Shown here piece after piece: positions 1 to 5,040 of a stretch of 8,168 nucleotides of DNA; positions within the stretch are counted from its first letter, which is position 1; every line of letters starts with the position of its first letter. Where the stretch lies: contig JAEZKL010000122.1 of assembly GCA_023415475.1 (NCBI GenBank), forward strand, positions 1-8,168. The letters run 5' to 3'. The DNA comes from Bacillota bacterium (GTDB lineage Bacteria; Bacillota; Clostridia; Lachnospirales; Lachnospiraceae). The translations under genes were made by a program, and so were the position numbers. Under the pieces are notes generated by a model, which was not told the origin of the DNA, ran no database searches, and worked only from the letters and a program-made list of their open reading frames with translations.

Positions 1-464
1 TCAAGTACGGCGATGAAGATCGTGTAGACGGAGGCTTTGGGCAGCAGTGGGGTGAATGGTTTCAAAGCGGCAGATTTGACAAGCTGGAGGAGTTATTATC
101 AGATGAACTTAAGAATAGCTATGAAGATGCAGATGCTTATATTGGCCTGATGCGCTTTAAGGAGGGTGAACCCTTCCAGTACTGGATTGGTATGTTTCTT
201 CCGGAAGGCTGTGCGGTTCCTGAAGAGTACAATTCTATTGATATGCCCCGTACTAAGCTGGGAGTTTGCTGGCTACGCGGTCCGGAAGGGGAATTGTATT
301 GCAAGGAAGACAAATGTGCTGAACAGTTAGTAAAAGAGGGATATGAGATAAGCCATGATGTGGAAGGCGCATGGTGGTTCTTTGAACGCTATGGATGTCC
401 AAGATTTACTACACCAGACGAAGAAGGTCGTATTATTCTGGATATCTGTCATTATGTAAAATAG
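1..464 (+). CDS. GyrI-like effector-binding domain protein, 3' part (5'-truncated by window)
   Basis: The reading frame is open from the left edge (first full codon at 3) to TAG at 462-464, giving 153 visible residues. The Met at 150 is internal, since the frame upstream encodes convincing protein (KYGDEDRVDGGFGQQWGEWF, then LEELL), so the true start lies outside the window. The visible part resembles the GyrI-like small-molecule-binding fold found alone or at the C-terminus of AraC- and MerR-type regulators. It has an aromatic-rich N-terminal segment (GQQWGEWF), a YWIGMFLPEG strand followed by PEEYNSIDMP, a GVCWLRGPEGELY segment, and a C-terminal acidic and aromatic end (WWFFERYGCPRF, then IILDICHYVK). 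If a DNA-binding domain exists it is upstream and unseen, so whether this is a regulator or a stand-alone binding protein is open. No membrane segment is visible. The family call is by pattern recognition only; the fact that it is a gene is firm. Confidence 0.6.
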   Translation, partial: KYGDEDRVDGGFGQQWGEWFQSGRFDKLEELLSDELKNSYEDADAYIGLMRFKEGEPFQYWIGMFLPEGCAVPEEYNSIDMPRTKLGVCWLRGPEGELYCKEDKCAEQLVKEGYEISHDVEGAWWFFERYGCPRFTTPDEEGRIILDICHYVK

Positions 465-485
465 ATCTAACAGCATAATCTAATT

Positions 486-522
486 AAGGGAGTGTGTTTA
501 TAAGTTATCTACACACTCCCTT
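486..522 (+). terminator. Hairpin terminator after the GyrI-like gene
   Basis: A perfect 12-bp stem (AAGGGAGTGTGT at 486-497 with ACACACTCCCTT at 511-522) encloses a 13-nt loop, 22 bases after the stop codon. The base following is only mildly T-rich (AGTCTGTATA), so this is an intrinsic terminator without a clean U tract, or a 3'-end stabilising hairpin. Position and stem strength favour transcript end. Confidence 0.65.
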
Positions 523-662
523 AGTCTGTATACGGATATATCATATGGCTGTTCGAAAGCAATAAGTATTCTTCGTCCGATAAACAGAAGATGATTACTT
601 CTTCACATCATCTACGGTTAAAAGCTACGGGTTAAAAATACAAAGGTGAAATCCTCTTCCTA
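523..662. other. Intergenic stretch, no gene seen
   Basis: This is the part of the gap between the first gene's terminator and the asnS promoter. No open frame with a ribosome binding site and no recognised RNA is visible. The only structure is a weak 7-bp inverted repeat (AGATGAT 589-595 with ATCATCT 607-613). Confidence 0.5.
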
Positions 663-690
663 TTGAAAAATCAAAATCATATGTTATAAT
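663..690 (+). promoter_or_regulatory. Probable sigma-A promoter of asnS
   Basis: TTGAAA (663-668) and a consensus TATAAT (685-690) are separated by 16 bases. A start near 697 would give a leader of about 180 nt before asnS, which contains the long hairpin at 711-769. Confidence 0.6.
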
Positions 691-710
691 ATTCAAGATA
701 AGCAGATTAG

Positions 711-769
711 TCAAAGCAAACATAAATGCTTTCTAAGCTTGCTTAAGAAAGCATTTATGTTTGTTTTGA
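711..769 (+). promoter_or_regulatory. 24-bp near-perfect hairpin in the asnS leader
   Basis: The arms 711-734 and 746-769 pair over 24 positions with a single G-U wobble, around an 11-nt loop (AAGCTTGCTTA). The hairpin sits about 15 nt after the predicted transcription start and about 110 nt before the asnS start codon. The stem is AT-rich, and its 3' arm ends TTTGTTTTGA, which could support weak attenuation; it could also protect the 5' end or be the remnant of a short inverted-repeat element. No T-box signature (AGGGTGG-type box) is found in the leader, so known tRNA-sensing control is not supported. The structure is seen directly; its role is unknown. Confidence 0.6.
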
Positions 770-877
770 TAAGTGCAACGTGAGCTCAAAAACCCATTCT
801 AAATAGGAAGGACATTTTCTGGACAGAATCACCAGTATAAAATTAATAAAACTAATATAGACAAAGGAGTTTTGAAT

Positions 878-2269
878 ATGGATTTAATTGATGTTAGAGA
901 ATTGTACCGCAATAAGGATCAATATATCGGAAAGCAGGTATCGGTTGGCGGTTGGATTAGAAGCGTCAGAGATTCCAAGACCTTCGGTTTTATCGTGCTA
1001 AATGATGGTACCTACTTTGAGCCTCTTCAGGTTGTGTATCATGATAAGATGGAGAACTTTGCAGAGGTATCCAAATTGAATGTAGGATCTGCAGTTATCG
1101 TGAAGGGAGAGCTGGTTGCTACTCCACAGGCAAAGCAGCCCTTTGAGATTCAGGCAGAGGAGGTAATTATTGAAGGCACCTCTACTGCTGATTATCCTCT
1201 CCAGAAGAAGAGACACACCTTAGAATATCTGAGAACTCAGACTCACTTAAGAGCTAGAACCAACACCTTCCAGGCTGTATTTCGTGTCCGTTCCCTAATT
1301 GCTTATGCAATTCACCAGTATTTCCAGGATCGCGACTTTGTCTATGTTCATACACCCATCATTACAGGCAGTGATGCAGAGGGTGCTGGTGAGATGTTCC
1401 GTGTTACTACCTTAGATATGGACAATCTTCCTAGAACCGAGGATGGAAAGCTTGATACTACACAGGATTTCTTTGGCAAAGAGACAAACCTTACGGTTAG
1501 CGGCCAGTTAAATGGTGAGACCTATGCGATGGCATTCAAGAATATCTATACCTTCGGACCGACCTTCCGTGCTGAGAATTCGAATACAACTCGTCATGCG
1601 GCTGAGTTCTGGATGATCGAGCCGGAGATCGCCTTTGCAGATTTGAAGGATGATATGGCAATGGCGGAAGGAATGTTAAAGTATGTAATTAATTATGTGC
1701 TTGAGCATGCACCTCAGGAGCTGCAGTTCTTCAACCAATTTGTAGATCAGGGCTTACTCGAGCGCCTTACCAATGTGGCAAATTCTGACTTTGGACATGT
1801 TACCTATACTGAAGCCATCAGTATCTTAGAGAAGAACAATGATAACTTTGATTATAAGGTGTTCTGGGGCTGTGACCTTCAGACAGAGCATGAGCGTTAT
1901 CTGACGGAGCAGATATTTAAGAAGCCTGTATTCGTAACCGATTATCCGAAGGAAATCAAAGCCTTCTATATGAAGCTGAATGAGGATAACAAGACCGTTG
2001 CTGCCATGGACTTATTGGTTCCCGGCATCGGTGAGATTATCGGTGGAAGCCAGAGAGAGGATGATTACGACAAGCTTGTAAAGAGAATGAATGAGCTGGG
2101 ACTTAAGGTGGAAGATTATGAATTCTATCTTGATCTTAGAAAATATGGTTCCGCAAGACATGCCGGCTTTGGCCTCGGCTTTGAGCGTTGCGTAATGTAC
2201 CTGACCGGTATGGGCAACATCAGAGATGTAGTTCCCTTCCCCAGAACCGTGAATAACTGCGAGCTGTAA
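878..2269 (+). CDS. asnS: Asparaginyl-tRNA synthetase
   Basis: A cytoplasmic class IIb aminoacyl-tRNA synthetase that attaches asparagine to tRNA-Asn using ATP. It has 463 residues from the ATG at 878, the usual bacterial length. AAAGGAG at 863-869 lies 8 bases before this ATG; an in-frame TTG at 872 is too close to the ribosome site to be preferred. The N-terminal OB-fold anticodon-binding domain (about residues 15-105) contains VGGWIRSVRDSKTFGFIVLN. The catalytic domain shows a motif 1 region (about 128-162), motif 2 with FRAENSNTTRHAAEFWMIEP (230-249) and motif 3 GFGLGFER (430-437). The motif 2 sequence distinguishes it from AspRS, where the equivalent stretch is normally of the FRDED type. 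It stands alone, with its own promoter, long leader and terminator. All key motifs are intact. Confidence 0.97.
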   Translation: MDLIDVRELYRNKDQYIGKQVSVGGWIRSVRDSKTFGFIVLNDGTYFEPLQVVYHDKMENFAEVSKLNVGSAVIVKGELVATPQAKQPFEIQAEEVIIEGTSTADYPLQKKRHTLEYLRTQTHLRARTNTFQAVFRVRSLIAYAIHQYFQDRDFVYVHTPIITGSDAEGAGEMFRVTTLDMDNLPRTEDGKLDTTQDFFGKETNLTVSGQLNGETYAMAFKNIYTFGPTFRAENSNTTRHAAEFWMIEPEIAFADLKDDMAMAEGMLKYVINYVLEHAPQELQFFNQFVDQGLLERLTNVANSDFGHVTYTEAISILEKNNDNFDYKVFWGCDLQTEHERYLTEQIFKKPVFVTDYPKEIKAFYMKLNEDNKTVAAMDLLVPGIGEIIGGSQREDDYDKLVKRMNELGLKVEDYEFYLDLRKYGSARHAGFGLGFERCVMYLTGMGNIRDVVPFPRTVNNCEL

Positions 2270-2341
2270 AACTACTCAATAGTCATCATCACTAAAACCT
2301 GTAGTTTAAACGATGCTGTACGAGTAATTGTATTATCATAA

Positions 2342-2392
2342 AAGCTTGGAATAGGATGAATAATGTTCACCTTATTCCAAGCTTACTTTTAT
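2342..2392 (+). terminator. asnS terminator, probably bidirectional
   Basis: A 12-bp perfect stem (AAGCTTGGAATA 2342-2353 with TATTCCAAGCTT 2373-2384), about 70 bases after the asnS stop, is followed by ACTTTTATAAAT. On the opposite strand the same hairpin is followed by TTATGATAAT, so it could also stop readthrough from the convergent DUF2812 operon. Confidence 0.7.
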
Positions 2393-2543
2393 AAATAGGA
2401 TATAATAAAAGCGTAGTGAGCATAACGTGAGAAGTTCACTCACATAGCAAGCTTACTTGTAAGTATGCGATCGGAGCTGGAGATCATGAATACGTTTTTT
2501 ATTCATGATATTATAAACTTATCAATTAAGAATCATGAGTAGA
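2393..2543. other. Convergent intergenic stretch with several small hairpins
   Basis: This is the space between the ends of asnS and the DUF2812 gene. It contains GTGAG (2427-2431) with CTCAC (2439-2443), CTTAC/GTAAG around position 2455, and a perfect 10-bp stem, ATCATGAATA (2483-2492) with TATTCATGAT (2500-2509). Read on the - strand, the GTGAG hairpins lead into TTTTATTATAT, which could end the padR operon transcript. No gene is seen. The density of hairpins could mark an interspersed repeat, which cannot be tested from one copy. Confidence 0.4.
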
Positions 2544-3140
2544 TTAAATATGTTTATCGAGTGTCTGCTTGAGCTGATTTTTCTTAAAGACTAATCCCAA
2601 GAGCATATATCCATATAGCAAAATAAACAATATGCTGAGACTGGTTATGAAAATCAGACCAATACCATTGATCGAGGGAAATTGAGCAAGTCTTATTTGT
2701 CTCATCTCAATCTGTAGAGCATTCAGTTGTAGGAATAATAATGCAATAAAGAAGAAACCATACTTTTTCATCAGCTTATCATATAATTGATACTTCGATT
2801 CAACATCTGTAAATATCCTATCTTCCTGGTTTCCGGTACGCATTCTGCGAAAATAATACCATTTCCCGTCATAAACACCATCCCAGGAAAATACTTCTTG
2901 CCAACCAGCATCCAGAAATAATTGATGATAACTTTCTGTATCCTCTTCCTTGTTTACATAGTCCAGTTGATAGATATAATCCATAGGTTCGCCCTTGTCA
3001 AATTCATATTTTGATATTAGCCCTCTATGAAGATTAACAAAATGCCAGCCCAATCTGGCCATCTTCGATAGAAACTCTTCTTCCTTCTCATATTGATGAG
3101 CGAAGAAGGATCTTCTCACAAATTTTTTGTTATCTTCCAT
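2544..3140 (-). CDS. DUF2812 domain membrane protein, partner of PadR
   Basis: A 198-residue protein of unknown biochemical function. The N-terminal soluble domain (about residues 5-100) has the DUF2812 pattern: MARLGWHFV, then YEFDKGEPMDYIYQLDY (45-61), LFLDAGWQEV (74-83) and KWYYFRR (93-99). Two hydrophobic segments follow, about 128-143 and 159-185, so the domain is probably tethered to the membrane with a basic tail (KKNQLKQTLDKHI). I chose the ATG at 3140 because a strong AGGGAGG lies 9 bases upstream; an in-frame ATG at 3161 has no ribosome site. The start overlaps the last bases of padR, so the two genes are translationally coupled. In Firmicutes, DUF2812 genes very often follow a padR gene, which suggests this is the repressor's main target; its signal or substrate is unknown. 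Confidence 0.85.
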   Translation of the reverse strand: MEDNKKFVRRSFFAHQYEKEEEFLSKMARLGWHFVNLHRGLISKYEFDKGEPMDYIYQLDYVNKEEDTESYHQLFLDAGWQEVFSWDGVYDGKWYYFRRMRTGNQEDRIFTDVESKYQLYDKLMKKYGFFFIALLFLQLNALQIEMRQIRLAQFPSINGIGLIFITSLSILFILLYGYMLLGLVFKKNQLKQTLDKHI

Positions 3141-3450
3141 CTCCAAAAACCTCCCTTCCATTTCGATATAATTCTTCTATTCTTCCCAGTTCTGCCTCTA
3201 ACACAGCTTCACCATCTCCAGTGATCTTATAATACTTTCGTTTGTTTTCCTCTCCGGTAATCATGACCAGACCGGATTGCTCCAGCTTAGATAAGGTACC
3301 ATATAATGTACCGGCTCCCAGATTAATCCGATTCTTAGTAAGGCCTGACACATACTGCATAATAGCATATCCGTGACGTTCTTCTGTCAGGGACAGAAGA
3401 ATATAATAAGCTGTTTCGCTCATGGGAATATATTCTGTGATCTCTTTCAT
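3130..3450 (-). CDS. PadR-family transcriptional regulator
   Basis: A small winged-helix repressor of 106 residues, the compact PadR subtype that dimerises through a short C-terminal helix. MSETAYYILLSLTEERHGYAI (10-30) is the classic N-terminal helix pair, GAGTLYGTLSKLEQSGLV (45-62) contains the recognition helix, EENKRKYYKIT (67-77) forms the wing, and about 80-100 is the dimerisation helix. The ATG at 3450 was chosen because TGGAGGAACT directly precedes it; the longer frame upstream lacks a ribosome site and its extra residues do not resemble PadR. It is first in an operon with DUF2812, overlapping it by 11 bases. A perfect palindrome inside its own promoter suggests autorepression. PadR proteins typically respond to small hydrophobic compounds or envelope stress; the ligand here cannot be read from sequence. 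Confidence 0.92.
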   Translation of the reverse strand: MKEITEYIPMSETAYYILLSLTEERHGYAIMQYVSGLTKNRINLGAGTLYGTLSKLEQSGLVMITGEENKRKYYKITGDGEAVLEAELGRIEELYRNGREVFGDGR

Positions 3451-3526
3451 AGTTCCTCCAATTTCTGCGCATATATCCTGCGTAGCTAATGACTGTACAT
3501 TGGGTAAATAATGGTACAAGCTTCGT

Positions 3527-3552
3527 GAGTGAATACTTTGAGAAATTCACTC
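3527..3552 (-). promoter_or_regulatory. Leader hairpin upstream of padR
   Basis: A perfect 8-bp inverted repeat (GAGTGAAT and ATTCACTC) has a 10-nt loop and lies in the roughly 150-nt untranslated leader of padR. There is no U tract. It may be structural only. Confidence 0.4.
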
Positions 3553-3563
3553 CTCAGCCTATC

Positions 3564-3589
3564 TCGTGATACAATATATCGCATCACGA
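3564..3589. promoter_or_regulatory. Possible second PadR site or leader hairpin
   Basis: TCGTGAT (3564-3570) and ATCACGA (3583-3589) form a 7+7 dyad 12 bases apart. It shares the GTGAT/ATCAC half-sites of the main operator but in everted order, and lies just downstream of the predicted transcription start. It could bind a second dimer or fold in the RNA. Confidence 0.35.
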
Positions 3590-3607
3590 TGCATCTTGTT
3601 GTGACAT

Positions 3608-3637
3608 AAATATATCACGGTGTGATATATTTGTCAA
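3608..3637 (-). promoter_or_regulatory. padR promoter with embedded palindromic operator
   Basis: On the - strand, TTGACA (3637-3632) and TATATT (3614-3609) are exactly 17 bases apart, an optimal sigma-A promoter. A perfect inverted repeat, AAATATATCAC and GTGATATATTT around a 3-base centre (3608-3632), fills the spacer and covers the -10 box. A dimer bound here would exclude RNA polymerase. This is the expected arrangement for PadR autorepression; binding itself is inferred. Confidence 0.8.
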
Positions 3638-3770
3638 TAACCATTTATATTTCATTATTAATACATCAAAAGGAAGATAAATTGTGGGATTGTTCTATAA
3701 TGACATTCTGTTTTATCATTTCGGAACAACCTATAGGTTATAGATTATAAGTAAGGTGTGAGAGATGGTT
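3638..3770. other. Intergenic stretch between the padR promoter and the queT terminator
   Basis: No gene is seen. It holds a 12-base palindrome, AACCTATAGGTT (3728-3739), and a loose inverted repeat (TTGTTC near 3690 with GAACAA near 3725). Neither can be assigned a role. Confidence 0.4.
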
Positions 3771-3821
3771 AGAGAAAAAGAGATTATTATTTCCTGTAAT
3801 GTTAGGAAAAATAATCTCTTT
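3771..3821 (-). terminator. queT intrinsic terminator
   Basis: An 18-bp stem with one bulged base (3821-3804 pairing with 3795-3777) has an 8-nt loop and lies about 60 bases after the queT stop. On the - strand it runs directly into TTTTTCTCT, a usable U tract. It insulates the padR operon from queT readthrough. Confidence 0.8.
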
Positions 3822-3883
3822 ACTGTATAGACCAAATAGTTATGAATTATTTTATAGGTCACTGTAGCATTTCTTTATGGCAG

Positions 3884-4369
3884 TTAAGTGTTTCGAAATA
3901 TCACATGCTTTACTTTATCCAGTGCAAATAGGAGAATGATACCTAATACACCGACAGCTAATATTTGGCCTGCTCCAACCGTAAGCATCATATAAGGAAT
4001 TGCATCGGGAATATGATAAGCATAGCGTAGTACCCAGGGAATAACTAATGCATTGGTAACAATCGGGGGGACCGGTACTAAGAATTTGTAATGCCTTAAT
4101 TGATACGATAGTATTGCTGCAACCAGTGTCGCTAGAGAGCCAAATACCATATCGAGAATATCCGCTCCTGTTAAAACGGCACTTAAAAAGCAGCCGATAG
4201 TAACTCCCGGAATGGCAGCAGGGGTAAAATAAGGCAGAATTGTGAGTGCCTCAGCGATTCTGAATTGGATCGGACCGAAGCTGATTGGCTGGAAGGCCAG
4301 TACCAGTACGGTATAGATGGCTGCAATAACAGCAGCCTCTGTTAGAAACAGAGTCTTTCTGTTGTTCAT
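3884..4369 (-). CDS. queT: QueT-family queuosine precursor transporter (ECF S component)
   Basis: A 161-residue integral membrane protein predicted to bind preQ0, preQ1 or a related queuosine precursor and to work with the shared energising module (EcfA-EcfA'-EcfT), which is not encoded in this window. Four to six hydrophobic segments are visible, at about residues 10-26, 41-65, 74-88, 102-115 and 125-150. The family signature is FRIAEALTILPYFTPAAIPG (36-55), followed by VTIGCFLSAVLTGADILDMVFGS (56-78). The length matches the QueT family (COG4708). The ATG at 4369 has TAGAGGAG 7 bases upstream. The gene is monocistronic, with its own promoter, a leader containing a preQ1-I-like aptamer and an intrinsic terminator. 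The riboswitch supports the family assignment independently and indicates repression when preQ1 is sufficient. Confidence 0.93.
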   Translation of the reverse strand: MNNRKTLFLTEAAVIAAIYTVLVLAFQPISFGPIQFRIAEALTILPYFTPAAIPGVTIGCFLSAVLTGADILDMVFGSLATLVAAILSYQLRHYKFLVPVPPIVTNALVIPWVLRYAYHIPDAIPYMMLTVGAGQILAVGVLGIILLFALDKVKHVIFRNT

Positions 4370-4376
4370 ATGAATT

Positions 4377-4419
4377 CTCCTCTAGTTTTGTTTTACGAGT
4401 GGAAGGTCTCGAACACTCG
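4377..4419 (-). promoter_or_regulatory. preQ1-I riboswitch aptamer overlapping the queT ribosome binding site
   Basis: On the - strand, stem P1 is CGAGTG (4419-4414) with CACTCG (4401-4396), enclosing the 12-nt loop TTCGAGACCTTC. The A-rich tail TAAAACAAAACTAG (4395-4382) then runs into the Shine-Dalgarno AGGAG (4381-4377). This matches the preQ1-I layout of P1, loop (UUC-NAG-5 nt-C), P1', A-rich strand and CUA. The loop segment lengths equal those I recall for the B. subtilis queC aptamer. The residues that contact preQ1 are in place: U4413 after P1, C4402 before P1', and A4386 before the P2 strand. P2 would be G4408-C4385, A4409-U4384 and C4411-G4382, with a G-A mismatch where B. subtilis has U-A. 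Because P2 abuts the ribosome site, control is probably translational. It was identified by comparison from memory, not by a covariance search. Confidence 0.72.
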
Positions 4420-4427
4420 GTTTATAA

Positions 4428-4483
4428 AACATAAGAAATGAACAATTTCTTATGTTAGCCCTTAAAGACCTTGTTTTTAGGGC
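4428..4483 (-). promoter_or_regulatory. Two extra leader hairpins upstream of the aptamer; loop complementary to the aptamer loop
   Basis: In RNA order, hairpin H1 pairs GCCCT (4483-4479) with AGGGC (4462-4458) around a 16-nt loop. H2 is a perfect 12-bp stem (4456-4445 with 4439-4428) with the 5-nt loop TGTTC. The H1 loop contains AAGGTCT (4472-4466), the exact reverse complement of AGACCTT (4409-4403) in the aptamer loop, extendable by one G-U. Pairing of the two loops would use the bases needed for aptamer P2, so it could compete with preQ1 binding. This upstream part is not in the standard preQ1-I consensus. Confidence 0.6.
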
Positions 4484-4498
4484 GTTCGCAACTGTTTA

Positions 4499-4526
4499 AG
4501 TATAGCATGAAAATGGAGGTTGTCAA
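4499..4526 (-). promoter_or_regulatory. queT promoter
   Basis: On the - strand, TTGACA (4526-4521) and TATACT (4504-4499) are 16 bases apart. A start near 4492 gives a leader of about 120 nt that begins just before hairpin H1. Confidence 0.75.
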
Positions 4527-4741
4527 GCGTTAACACAATATTTGACTCATCATTTCCGAACCACTTAAAAGCTTGGCTGCACTATAAGAGATCCTTCCAA
4601 AGGAAAGTGAGGCGAGCCTGTACCCCAAATAAGGCTCCCGCGAGAAAACCAATTCAGCGCTGTGTTTGACAGGAAAAAGTATGCTGATGGATTGTATGGG
4701 TTACGAACGCCATATAAATCATAAAAGAGACTGTTGCAGAA
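4527..4741. other. Intergenic stretch, no gene seen
   Basis: This lies between the queT promoter and the IS end. The longest open frames have internal stops or no start with a ribosome site, and none resembles a known protein. The only clear structure is a GC-rich 6-bp hairpin, GAGCCT (4614-4619) with AGGCTC (4632-4637). It may be decayed mobile-element DNA, but nothing proves that. Confidence 0.4.
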
Positions 4742-4767
4742 TGATCTGACTCCCGATTGTTGGACAG
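4742..4767 (+). mobile_element. Solitary IS3-family (IS150-group-like) terminal inverted repeat
   Basis: The sequence starting TGATCTGACTCCC and continuing to GTTGGACAG follows the typical end of IS150-group IS3 elements (TG, CTG, a C run, then GTTGGAC), reading inward to the right. No matching second end and no transposase frame is found in the window, so it is an isolated end or the relic of an excised or decayed copy. It was assigned from memory of the family end pattern. Confidence 0.5.
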
Positions 4768-4788
4768 TTATGATTAAGCGACTACTAT

Positions 4789-4821
4789 GGACTGAATCCG
4801 GTATTGAACCGGACTCAGTCC
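4789..4821 (-). terminator. Hairpin, distal to the surface protein gene
   Basis: Arms 4789-4801 and 4809-4821 pair over 13 positions. The single non-Watson-Crick position is A-C on the + strand but G-U on the - strand, so the RNA of the - strand folds better. The loop has 7 nt and no U tract follows. It could be a second transcript-end hairpin for the surface gene or a structure inside the IS relic that shields it from outside transcription. Confidence 0.4.
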
Positions 4822-4835
4822 CTTTGTTAACATAA

Positions 4836-4860
4836 GAGCGGTTCGCAGAGCGTACCGCTC
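4836..4860 (-). terminator. Probable terminator of the surface protein gene
   Basis: A 7-bp stem, GAGCGGT (4836-4842) with ACCGCTC (4854-4860), has an inner 3-bp CGC/GCG extension and an AGA loop. On the - strand it is followed by TTATGTTAAC. It is the first GC-rich hairpin after the surface gene, beyond the A-rich minisatellite. Confidence 0.5.
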
Positions 4861-4864
4861 GTAG

Positions 4865-5040
4865 TTTTATATTACCTTGTTTTATATTACCTTGTTTTAA
4901 CTTGGTATTACTTTAACTTGGTATTACTTAACTTGGTTTTGGTGTTACTTTTACTTAGTATTCTTTTATTTGGTTTTCTTTTACTTGTTTTTGATTTTAC
5001 TTTTATCTTTTTTACTTTGACTTGTTTTTACTTTGACTTG
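4865..5040 (-). repeat. A/T-rich minisatellite at the 3' end of the surface protein gene
   Basis: Short tandem duplications follow one another. On the + strand, TTTTATATTACCTTG occurs twice (4865-4879, 4880-4894), TTTAACTTGGTATTAC twice in tandem (4896-4911, 4912-4927) with degenerate copies after, and TTTTTACTTTGACTTG twice exactly (5009-5024, 5025-5040). The last pair spans the surface gene's stop codon. On the - strand the tract is A-rich and lysine-coding, and beyond the TAA it stays open for 39 more codons (to a TAA at 4908-4910), mostly Lys, Ser, Thr and Asn. Confidence 0.8.

Noticed and set aside
805..829. GGACA direct repeat and a TATAAA in the asnS leader as a second promoter
   Set aside because: The -35-like and -10-like boxes are only about 10 bases apart, too close for sigma-A, and no known operator matches.
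691..877. T-box riboswitch upstream of asnS
   Set aside because: There is no AGGGTGG-type T-box sequence, no specifier-loop arrangement and no antiterminator-terminator pair visible in the leader.
872..877. TTG at 872 as asnS start
   Set aside because: It lies only 2 bases from the AAAGGAG site, while the ATG at 878 has ideal spacing and gives the usual family N-terminus.
998..1216. Antisense 72-codon frame inside asnS
   Set aside because: It is opposite a conserved synthetase domain and has no start context or protein resemblance.
3141..3161. ATG at 3161 as DUF2812 start
   Set aside because: No ribosome site precedes it. The strong AGGGAGG lies between it and the ATG at 3140, and the extra residues do not fit the family.
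4377..4490. preQ1-II or preQ1-III riboswitch
   Set aside because: The stem order, A-rich tail and direct merging of the tail with the ribosome site fit preQ1-I. The class II P1 hairpin whose loop pairs with the ribosome site, with a small hairpin between, and the class III core are not seen.
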